From assembly GCA_045587485.1 (NCBI GenBank), contig JAZNCI010000051.1, positions 1 through 20,854 of the forward strand: a DNA stretch of 20,854 nucleotides. The letters are read 5' to 3'. The DNA is from SIG440 sp045587485. Its GTDB lineage: Bacteria; Bacillota; Clostridia; Monoglobales; Monoglobaceae. Below the pieces are notes generated by a model. That model ran no database searches, was not told the origin of the DNA, and worked only from the letters and a program-made list of their open reading frames with translations. Made by a program: the position numbers and the translations under genes. Shown here piece by piece: positions 14,816-20,854 of this stretch. Position 1 is the first letter of the stretch, and the number at the start of each line of letters is the position of its first letter.

Positions 14816-15756
14816 ATGCCAAAAAGGAAAAGGCAAAAAGAGTTGGTTTTTTGCGAAAACTGTTTGAAGTTTTGTACAGTTTGTTATCAGCCTTCAAATA
14901 AAATTCTATTCAATAAAAAACCAATAAATTTTGATGGACGCTATTTAAAGAAACAAAAAGCTGTTATTATCGAAAACAAGATGATATCAGGAGTTTATCC
15001 ACATTATGAGGGAGTATGTAGGGATTGCTTAAAGGAAATTAAAGATGCAATAATCGTTGATAAAGAGCATCCAATTGGTAAATATCTTAAAGCAGCAGAG
15101 ATGCTTGTGACTGGAATCAAAAACCTTGAAAGAAATATAAAACAAGACATAAAAAAGAATCTTTCGTTAGAGCTGTTGGATAAAATTTACCATATCGGTT
15201 TTGAAAGCCTTAAAAAGAAAAAACAGATGGAAGCAAGGTTCAACGACGGGAGGCGATAGAAAACTTTTTAAATCTTGCTGAATGGTTTATTAGAGAATAC
15301 ATATCTGTGCAAATTGAACAGACAACAGAGTATAAAAGATTAGTTTTACAATATGAAGATGCGCAGAGAGAAGCTTTAAAATTTGTTGAAAGCATTAATG
15401 TAGGCTCTTTATATTTTTCTGCTATAGATTTTAATATCTATGATTTATGGGATTTCGAGAAATATGGGAATAGCATTGTGTATATTAAAGATATGTTATT
15501 TAGATATAGAGATGTAGAAGTCAAACAAACACGAAAAAATGAAAAAAGATTAAAAAATATGGGCTTAAATTGTAATAAAAAAGAAGTTTGTAATTTTTAT
15601 AAAGGTCCAATTCATATGGGGAAAAAGGAATTATTAACCATGGTAAACAATGAACGAAAATTCAATTGCAGACGGGTAACAAGTATGGGGCGTGATTTTA
15701 CTATGTCACTGGTGAGAGATATATTAAAATTGGACCCATGGCATTTGGCTGATTAA
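14816..15756 (+). pseudogene. Cysteine-motif helical protein, paralogue 2 of 3, frameshifted
   Basis: From ATG 14816 (MPKRKRQKELVFCENCLKFC) the frame matches paralogue 1 up to LDKIYHIGFESLKKKK, then ends at 15257-15259. The -1 frame is open from 15214 to 15756 and resumes the match at once: TDGSKVQRREAIENF against PNGKKQKRKAVEKF, then WFIREYISVQIEQ against WFIQEYISIQIEQ. The switch falls in the A6 run 15218-15223. Adding one A would restore a protein of 313 residues, close to the 319 of paralogue 1. The rest is well conserved, including the C-terminal MGKKELLTMVNNERKFNC and MSLVRDILKL, so the break is recent, phase-variable or a sequencing error. A translated fragment of the first 147 residues would keep the cysteine motifs only. 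Confidence 0.82.
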
Positions 15757-15771
15757 GAAAGGAGATATAAT

Positions 15772-16608
15772 ATGTCATTTTTAAATATTCGTGGGGAGAA
15801 AATACACTGTAAGAAATGTGGAGAGGTATGCACTATTGAATATGAGGGTGGTGCGAAGCCAACACAAATTGGGGATTTCTCAGTTATTGAACAAAAAAGA
15901 CTTTCTAAAAAGTATATGAGAAACTATGATGCGAAAGATAAAGGCTATTATTATCATCATTTCGGTATATGTAGCAGATGCATCAATAAGCGGCATAGGG
16001 CAACGGAACTTTATGATAAACAGATAATAGATTATATTGAAAAAGTTAAACACTTTGTAGAAACAAAGGAATGGCATAAAAGTGAAACTTTAAAAAAGTT
16101 TGAGGCAAATATTAATGAAGATTTGTTGAGGCAGGCAAGTCCGACAGCTTTTTGTGTATTGAAGGATACTAAACATTTTGGCATAAAAAAGGAAAAAAGA
16201 AGAATTGTAGAAAGATATATTGAACAGGCAAAAAGTGAAATTTCTCAATATTTGAATGAACAGTTAGAAAAAATTCCTGAATTGAAACAAGCCAAAGAAG
16301 GACTTTTGAAGATAGAGAAGAAACTGACATTTATTCTTCCAAAATGTAAAAGGGTTATAAAGGGGTATATGCCGATAGACTTAGTTTCAGAACGAAATCT
16401 TAATCCGTATATTTGCTATGAGATGTCAACAAGAGTTCCAAAAGAAATTGATGCAACAAGAGGATTTTATAAACCAATTAAATACTCGAAGGAAATGGCA
16501 GAAAGCGTTATTGGTAGCAATGAAAAGTTAAATTGTGTTTTAAACGATGACGATCTGGAATATTTCTGGGGGAAATTATTCAGAATGGTGTTGAAATTGG
16601 ATTTTTAA
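15772..16608 (+). CDS. Cysteine-motif helical protein, paralogue 3 of 3 (diverged)
   Basis: A 278-residue protein with a strong AAGGAGAT ribosome binding site, 15 nt after paralogue 2. IHCKKCGEVC (C13, C16, C20) near the start and HHFGICSRC further on repeat the cysteine layout of the two genes before it. The middle is helical and Lys/Glu-rich, and the end (YSKEMAESVIGSNEKLNC, then FRMVLKLDF) aligns with the C-termini of the others. It is shorter and clearly more diverged than paralogues 1 and 2 are from each other. No family name can be given. The same operon position and matching architecture suggest the three proteins act together or on related partners. Confidence 0.8.
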   Translation: MSFLNIRGEKIHCKKCGEVCTIEYEGGAKPTQIGDFSVIEQKRLSKKYMRNYDAKDKGYYYHHFGICSRCINKRHRATELYDKQIIDYIEKVKHFVETKEWHKSETLKKFEANINEDLLRQASPTAFCVLKDTKHFGIKKEKRRIVERYIEQAKSEISQYLNEQLEKIPELKQAKEGLLKIEKKLTFILPKCKRVIKGYMPIDLVSERNLNPYICYEMSTRVPKEIDATRGFYKPIKYSKEMAESVIGSNEKLNCVLNDDDLEYFWGKLFRMVLKLDF

Positions 16609-16635
16609 AATGTGTAAGATAGTTGTCGTTTTATA

Positions 16636-16664
16636 TTGCAAGAAAAGCAAATAAATGATATAAT
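16636..16664 (+). promoter_or_regulatory. Promoter of the WYL regulator (extended -10)
   Basis: TTGCAA (16636-16641), a 17-nt spacer and TATAAT (16659-16664). TG at 16656-16657 makes the extended TGnTATAAT form. It stands 31 nt before the regulator start and no terminator separates it from the gene. Confidence 0.75.
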
Positions 16665-16695
16665 ATAAACGAAAACTGTAACAAGGGGTCGGAAT

Positions 16696-17616
16696 ATGGA
16701 AGTAGATTATAATGGAAACAAAGGCTTTCGCCTTATAAGCATTTATGAACGATTAAATAAAGGCGAAGTTTTATCCAAAGCAAAGCTTGCAAAAGACTAT
16801 AATGTTACTGAAAAAACAGTTCAGCGTGATATTGATGATTTGCGTGCTTATATTGCTGAGGCTCACTTTGTCGAAAAGGATACCGCAATCGAATATAGTA
16901 AGACGAAAAAAGGATATCAACTTGTTCGTTTTGAGCGTGAATGGCTCACAAATGAAGAGGTTGTGGCTATGTGCAAAATTCTGCTTGAGAGCCGTGCCCT
17001 CAAAAAGGACGAGCTTGTGCAACTTATTACCAAATTATTGTCACAAGTTGCTCCTAATGACCGAATATTAGTAGATGAAATTATAAAAAGCGAACTACAT
17101 AATTATGTTCCGTTAAAACATAACAAAGCTCTTTTGTCACCGATTTGGGAGTTATCCCAATATATTTCAAAGAATGAGATAATTACATTTTCATATACCA
17201 GAAAAGACGGCATCGATAAACAACATACTGTCAAACCGGTTGCAATAATGTTCTCGGAATATTATTTCTACCTAATTGCGTTTATGGCGGATGACAGCAA
17301 AAAATTCCCTACCGTATTTCGTATTGACAGAATTGAGAATATTAAAGGGACCGAGACAAAATTTGTTGTTCCGTATAGAGACAAGTTTAATGATGGGGAG
17401 TTTAGAAAAAGGGTACAATTTATGTTCACTGGAGAACTTCGTCGTGTAATCTTTGAATATAGCGGACCATCAATTGAGTCTGTTTTGGACAGGCTTCCAA
17501 CTGCTGAGATTTTGTCGGAGCAAAATGGTACATATACTGTTAAGGTCGAGGTTTACGGAGATGGTATTGATATGTGGCTTCGAAGCCAAGGAGATGGAGT
17601 AAAGGTGCTGACCTAG
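16696..17616 (+). CDS. WYL-domain transcriptional regulator
   Basis: A 306-residue protein with AAGGGG 7 nt before ATG. The N-terminal winged helix (about 10-60) has LAKDYNVTEKTVQRDIDDLR, the HTH_11/DeoR-type recognition helix of this family. The WYL domain (about 145-225) contains FSYTRKDG, a VKPVAIMFSEYYFYLIAF core in which Phe replaces the usual Trp of the name-giving triad, and FRIDRIENI. A C-terminal WCX-like extension ends WLRSQGDGVKVL. WYL proteins sense ligands, often nucleic acids or nucleotides, and frequently control phage-defence operons. It has its own promoter, and the two-gene unit downstream begins 57 nt later, so it likely regulates itself and those genes. Family call firm; ligand unknown. 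Confidence 0.92.
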   Translation: MEVDYNGNKGFRLISIYERLNKGEVLSKAKLAKDYNVTEKTVQRDIDDLRAYIAEAHFVEKDTAIEYSKTKKGYQLVRFEREWLTNEEVVAMCKILLESRALKKDELVQLITKLLSQVAPNDRILVDEIIKSELHNYVPLKHNKALLSPIWELSQYISKNEIITFSYTRKDGIDKQHTVKPVAIMFSEYYFYLIAFMADDSKKFPTVFRIDRIENIKGTETKFVVPYRDKFNDGEFRKRVQFMFTGELRRVIFEYSGPSIESVLDRLPTAEILSEQNGTYTVKVEVYGDGIDMWLRSQGDGVKVLT

Positions 17617-17673
17617 AAAGTTTTTGCGTGCAAGACTAATTTACAATATACACGATAATTTCAGGAGGCTGTT

Positions 17674-18705
17674 ATGACAAATTGGGATAAATGGGGGCTT
17701 GGTCTTTCGATTGGGTCAACGGTTGTAAACCTTATACGATCAAACAAAAACAAAAAAACTGCAGAACAACTTATTGATGATGCAAATGCTATTTTAAAAG
17801 AAGCAAGGGATGCTGTTGCAACTCAACGAGTATGTACGAATCAAAGGCTTCAAGAACTAGGCGATTTAAAAATTAAAGTATACGAAACTACAATGAACAA
17901 ATTTTGTCAGTTGTTTTTCTTGTTTAAAAACTCTAAATTTGAAATGAAAAAGTTATCAATTAAAGTAGGCAAAATAACTCGCAAATTTGATATAAAGAAA
18001 ATGAGAGCGGAATTGCGTAAATGTACTCGACTTGCTGAAATTGCCAAATCCAGCGGAAAAGTTGGATTAGGAGTAGGTATCGCCCTGTATGGTAGAGTTG
18101 CAATGTTTGAAAAAACACCTGATGGAATAAGAATACGAGATTTAAATTCATCAGACAAGATGCACGCTACTTTGGCATATCTTGGTGGTGGCAATGAAAA
18201 ATTAGGCGGCTTGAAAATTGGTGGATATATGCTTGCTTCTTCAATTACTGCTGCATCGTTTGCTACGTATTCTGAAACAAAAGCAACTTTAGAAAATGCC
18301 AAAACACAGTTTTATAGTGCTCAACAATATGCCCAGGAGATGGACAACTTTAAATTAGTTTTGTCTAAAACAAGCGAATTGAGTATTGAGTATAAAAAGT
18401 TAATCAAGAGACTTGCCTCCAGAATGGATGAGATAGCTTTAACTGTGCAAGACCTATATGACCAGTACTATCCATTGTCTTACAATTCAATACCAAATAA
18501 GATACGAAGGTTTTTTAATATTAAAGTGAAAATAAACTGTAGAAAATACTTATCTGACTCCGAATTTAAAATCTTGCATATTTACTATACCATGTGCGAA
18601 GAACTATATGCACTCATGAAGGAACAGCTATGGGACAAAAATAATAACATAAATCCAAATGCACTGATTTTGTTAGATGAAATCACAAATACTTATCAGG
18701 AGTAA
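17674..18705 (+). CDS. Helical protein with glycine-zipper-like hydrophobic core
   Basis: A 343-residue protein; AGGAGG stands 7 nt before ATG. Residues 25-125 are charged and helical. A hydrophobic piece VGLGVGIALYGRVAMF (130-145) is followed by ATLAYLGGGNEKLGGLKIGG (165-184), then YMLASSITAASFATY. From 200 on it is helical again (coiled-coil-like up to about 270). The Gly-rich segment resembles the TLAxLGGGSxAxGG motif I know from many bacterial proteins of unknown function with glycine zippers, some in conflict-type loci. Two helical arms around a small-residue hydrophobic hairpin would suit membrane insertion, but no classical transmembrane helix is certain. It is paired with the next gene 6 nt downstream. 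Function unknown; a membrane-acting partner is inference. Confidence 0.78.
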   Translation: MTNWDKWGLGLSIGSTVVNLIRSNKNKKTAEQLIDDANAILKEARDAVATQRVCTNQRLQELGDLKIKVYETTMNKFCQLFFLFKNSKFEMKKLSIKVGKITRKFDIKKMRAELRKCTRLAEIAKSSGKVGLGVGIALYGRVAMFEKTPDGIRIRDLNSSDKMHATLAYLGGGNEKLGGLKIGGYMLASSITAASFATYSETKATLENAKTQFYSAQQYAQEMDNFKLVLSKTSELSIEYKKLIKRLASRMDEIALTVQDLYDQYYPLSYNSIPNKIRRFFNIKVKINCRKYLSDSEFKILHIYYTMCEELYALMKEQLWDKNNNINPNALILLDEITNTYQE

Positions 18706-18711
18706 AAATAT

Positions 18712-20052
18712 ATGAGTAATTTTATAATTTTGCTAAAAGATTTTTTGTTTTATAAAGCCCGAAATCATCAGGAAGGAAGAAAGGAAATGCATAAAGGCCT
18801 TGACCTTCTTAATGAAAAAGTAGACTCATTAAAAAACTATGATTATAAGCAAAAAAAAGGTTGGCTCCTTGAATATACAGAGGCTTTAAAGTATAACACA
18901 AAAGCAGGAAACAAAGGAAAAAGAAGCAGAGCGGTTATCACAGACTCCGTTGGCAGACCTCATGATCCAAGTGACATTGATATCGTAAAAGATGGCGAAG
19001 TTGTTCAACAAATTCAAGCGAAGGTGTATGATAAGGCGAAAGATACAGCTTTTCAATTTCGTGATAAAAAATATCGCGGAATGAAACGCTTAACCACCAA
19101 AGATAAAGCTAAAAGAGTTAAAGAACTTACAAAATCCAGAATGGAATCCGATAGTATCTATGCAGATGATTATAAAGATTCTTATTATAACATTACGGAA
19201 TCAGGCATTGAATGTGATGGTATAAAGAGCGGAGGAACAAAAGAATCTGAACTTAAATCAATAGATTCAAACATCAATAAATTTAACAGAGATACAATAT
19301 TAAAACAAAAGAAAAGGGAAGTCGGAGAGTCTGTGCTATATTCTATGCTATATGAAGCAGTTGAGAATATACCATCGGATGTATGTAAATTATTAAATAG
19401 AGAAGAAACTTTTTCTGATGTAATGAGAAATTCTTGTAAATATATTGGAAAAGGATTAATGCGTGGAGGCATAAATGAGTCTCTAAAATTCGTAGGCGAA
19501 AAAGCAAACATTAGTAAGTTTACAGATGCATCGGTTAATGTGCCTATAACAGACTATATAATGAGGATTTCCCCTGATATTTATTCATTTATAAAAGGCA
19601 ATGTCTCTGAAGAAGAACTGGCTAAAAATCTACTTAATTCAACTAAGGACACTGTAATCTCCATTTGTCTTTATAATGCAGGGGTGCCAATGTATCTTTA
19701 TTCTATCAGTGTTTCTGGAATATCTGCTTATAGAGAAATACTTAGAACAAACAAACTTGAAGAGGAAGAGTACCAGAGAGCAACTGCCTTATATATTCAA
19801 CTCTTAAACGAAGCTATTAAACAAAGAGAAATCATGGAAAATGATTTAAACTTGGTGATTAGCAGACAAAGGGATTGCTTTTTAAAGTTTATAAACGATT
19901 TCGAAAACAGTATGTATAATGAAAAAGACCTAGATAAAGCTACCGAAGCGTTAGTAACATTTTCTCAGAATTATGGTATTGAAATTACATACACTGATTA
20001 TAAAGATTTTAAAAAAGATTTCTTGTCTAAAAAGAAAATGACGATTGGATAA
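18712..20052 (+). CDS. Putative PD-(D/E)xK-like nuclease-fold protein
   Basis: A 446-residue protein; its ribosome binding site CAGGAG lies inside the end of the previous gene. Residues 50-108 give the signature: GWLLEYTEALKYN (E54 in a helix), AVITDSVGRPHDPSDIDIV (D88, D90), then EVVQQIQAKVYDKA (Q102, K104). An E...D...QxK order with this spacing is typical of PD-(D/E)xK folds with Gln in place of the second acid. Residues 110-260 are charged. A hydrophobic stretch at about 310-345 (VISICLYNAGVPMYLYSISV) could contact membrane or the partner protein. The remainder is helical. It is probably co-expressed with the gene at 17674 under the WYL regulator. Nuclease activity is inferred from motif spacing only. 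Confidence 0.78.
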   Translation: MSNFIILLKDFLFYKARNHQEGRKEMHKGLDLLNEKVDSLKNYDYKQKKGWLLEYTEALKYNTKAGNKGKRSRAVITDSVGRPHDPSDIDIVKDGEVVQQIQAKVYDKAKDTAFQFRDKKYRGMKRLTTKDKAKRVKELTKSRMESDSIYADDYKDSYYNITESGIECDGIKSGGTKESELKSIDSNINKFNRDTILKQKKREVGESVLYSMLYEAVENIPSDVCKLLNREETFSDVMRNSCKYIGKGLMRGGINESLKFVGEKANISKFTDASVNVPITDYIMRISPDIYSFIKGNVSEEELAKNLLNSTKDTVISICLYNAGVPMYLYSISVSGISAYREILRTNKLEEEEYQRATALYIQLLNEAIKQREIMENDLNLVISRQRDCFLKFINDFENSMYNEKDLDKATEALVTFSQNYGIEITYTDYKDFKKDFLSKKKMTIG

Positions 20053-20113
20053 AAAATACATCCCGCAACAATCGGAGTAATTCACTGCCAAATTAAAAAA
20101 CACTTCAAATTGT

Positions 20114-20146
20114 AAAAAAGTACAGCCATTTTAGCTGTACTTTTTT
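20114..20146. terminator. Bidirectional terminator
   Basis: A perfect inverted repeat: AAAAAAGTACAGC (20114-20126), loop CATTTTA, GCTGTACTTTTTT (20134-20146). The A and T runs let it stop transcription from the + strand operon and from the - strand tRNA gene. Confidence 0.9.
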
Positions 20147-20149
20147 CAG

Positions 20150-20236
20150 TGGTGCACCTGACAGGACTTGAACCTGCACTTCCGTGAAGAAATATGGACC
20201 TGAACCATACGCGTCTGCCAATTCCGCCACAGGTGC
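20150..20236 (-). tRNA. tRNA-Leu(CAG)
   Basis: Read on the minus strand, the acceptor GCACCTG (20230-20236) pairs perfectly with CAGGTGC (20154-20160), followed by A73 and an encoded CCA. The D-arm reads GGCGGAATTGGCAGACGCG. The anticodon arm is TATGG-TTCAGGT-CCATA with anticodon CAG at 20200-20202. The long variable arm folds as CTTC-ACG-GAAG and the T-arm as GCAGG-TTCAAGT-CCTGT. The length of 87 nt including CCA is normal for a class II leucine tRNA, which decodes CUG. It ends 4 nt from the shared terminator. Confidence 0.95.
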
Positions 20237-20307
20237 GAATATATTTAATTTTAAGTTGTTAGCATTTACACAAGCCGTTTTATGTTACTCCCTTAAAAAG
20301 GGTTCAC

Positions 20308-20380
20308 GGACTTGAACCTGCATGAAATTGCTTTCACATGGACCTGAACCATGCGCGTCTGCCAATTCCGCCATATCCGC
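20308..20380 (-). pseudogene. Degenerate tRNA-Leu(CAG), repeat copy 1
   Basis: From 20380 it reads GCGGATATGGCGGAATTGGC and continues like the intact tRNA through an intact CAG anticodon arm, a well-paired variable arm (TGAAA-GCAA-TTTCA) and the T-loop TTCAAGTCC. It then diverges: GTGAACCC neither closes the T-stem nor pairs with the 5' acceptor, so it is not a functional tRNA. Confidence 0.8.
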
Positions 20381-20509
20381 ATATTAAGTTTTAACCTCAT
20401 AATTTTTACACGGGAGAGGTAACTCCGAGGAGGAGCAAAACCGCTTAATCCTCATATATGAAAACGGACAAACCGATTTCAACAACTTTTCACAGATGTG
20501 ACGCGAGCA

Positions 20510-20544
20510 GAACCATGCGCGTCTGCCAATTCCGCCACGTCCGC
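20510..20544 (-). pseudogene. 5' half of tRNA-Leu, repeat copy 1
   Basis: From 20544 the sequence follows tRNA-Leu (GCGGACGTGGCGGAATTGGC...) to GGTTC at the start of the anticodon loop, then changes to TGCTCGCGTCAC. Only the 5' half is present. Confidence 0.75.
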
Positions 20545-20613
20545 ATATATTAAATTTTAAGTTGTTAGCATTTACACAAGCCGTTTTGTGTTACTCCCTT
20601 AAAAAGGGTTCAC

Positions 20614-20686
20614 GGACTTGAACCTGCATGAAATCGCTTTCACATGGACCTGAACCATGCGCGTCTGCCAATTCCGCCATACCTGC
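20614..20686 (-). pseudogene. Degenerate tRNA-Leu(CAG), repeat copy 2
   Basis: A counterpart of the element at 20308, with a changed 5' end (GCAGGTA) and one change in the variable-arm loop (GCGA for GCAA). The same broken 3' end (GTGAACCC) rules out a normal acceptor stem. Confidence 0.8.
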
Positions 20687-20815
20687 ATATTAAATTATAA
20701 CCCCATAATTTTTACACGGGAGAGGTAACCCCGAGGAGGAGCAAAGTCGCTTAATCCTCATATATGAAAACGGTTAAACCGATTTCAACTACTTTTCACC
20801 GATGTGACGCGAGCA

Positions 20816-20850
20816 GAACCATGCGTGTCTGCCAATTCTGCCACAGGTGC
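20816..20850 (-). pseudogene. 5' half of tRNA-Leu, repeat copy 2
   Basis: It reads GCACCTGTGGCAGAATTGGC from 20850 and stops matching after GGTTC at the anticodon loop. Its acceptor strand GCACCTG equals that of the intact tRNA at 20150, unlike the other three remnants. Confidence 0.75.
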
Positions 20851-20854
20851 AAAT

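Larger units (their letters stand above)
20243..20854. repeat. Tandem 306-bp repeat, two copies reaching the window end
   Basis: Segment 20243-20548 recurs as 20549-20854 at a period of 306 bp (the TTAAGTTGTTAGC landmark is at 20251 and 20557), with scattered substitutions. Each copy holds, on the minus strand, one long and one short tRNA-Leu-derived piece separated by about 130 bp of non-tRNA sequence. There is no open reading frame of note. The array may continue outside the window. Confidence 0.88.

Noticed and set aside
15217..15224. Programmed -1 ribosomal frameshift at the A-run of paralogue 2.
   Set aside because: In the reading frame the heptamer is G-AAA-AAA, which does not re-pair fully after slipping, and no strong downstream hairpin or pseudoknot is obvious. 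Indel or error is simpler, though it cannot be excluded.
13842..16608. Assigning the three cysteine-motif proteins to the zinc-ribbon module family of the upstream cluster.
   Set aside because: The cysteine pairs are separated by about 50 residues rather than 10, and the KEDAENWM stretch is absent.
17654..17659. GATAAT as a separate promoter for the gene at 17674.
   Set aside because: No -35 stands at a proper distance, and the box lies only a few bases before the ribosome binding site; read-through from the WYL promoter is more likely.
20297..20380. A second functional tRNA-Leu.
   Set aside because: The 5' acceptor GCGGATA has no complement, and the T-stem is not closed after TTCAAGTCC.
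20243..20854. CRISPR array, because of repeated short near-identical blocks.
   Set aside because: The repeat unit is 306 bp and the short blocks are tRNA pieces; there are no regular 30-nt repeats with unique spacers and no cas genes.

Overview
The window looks like chromosome from a low-GC anaerobic Firmicute, most likely a gut or rumen Clostridia (Lachnospiraceae/Oscillospiraceae type). This rests on AT-rich DNA, strong GGAGG ribosome binding sites, BspA-type leucine-rich repeats, an oxygen-sensitive radical SAM activase and a tRNA-Leu with encoded CCA. No species can be named. Every protein gene lies on the + strand; the tRNA and the tRNA-derived repeats at the right end are on the - strand.

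Region 1 (1-13761) is one long, tightly packed gene cluster that begins before the window and ends at a clear terminator. Its hallmark is a shared N-terminal module: a four-cysteine zinc ribbon followed by a conserved stretch ELHKDFISKEDAENWM...VVEPY. It is present in six proteins and joined each time to a different C-terminal part: a membrane hairpin, Gly-Tyr/Phe pentad repeats, BspA-type LRRs, combinations of these, or a domain with a JAMM/MPN-like HxH...SxxD motif. Interleaved are an orphan NrdG/PflA-like radical SAM activase, a long coiled-coil protein, an HNH protein of lower GC and a tandem two-domain CbxX/SpoVK-type AAA+ ATPase. A small basic phage-type protein closes the cluster. My inference is a membrane-associated assembly in which the ribbon module is a common address tag and the AAA+ protein the motor; no function is proven. 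This is the best candidate for an undescribed system.

Region 2 (13800-16608) has its own candidate promoter and holds three tandem paralogues of an unrecognised family with N-terminal CxxC...CxxC and a helical body. The middle copy is broken by a -1 frameshift in an A6 run and sits behind a G8 tract that forms its ribosome binding site.

Region 3 (16609-20146) starts with a good extended -10 promoter and a WYL-domain regulator. Two genes follow, 6 nt apart: a glycine-zipper-like helical protein and a protein with a PD-(D/E)xK-like E...DxD...QxK signature. This resembles a regulator plus two-gene defence or conflict operon, closed by a bidirectional terminator.

Region 4 (20150-20854, - strand) is an intact tRNA-Leu(CAG) followed by two tandem copies of a 306-bp unit. 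Each unit carries two degenerate tRNA-Leu-derived pieces, one cut off inside the anticodon loop. The array touches the window end.
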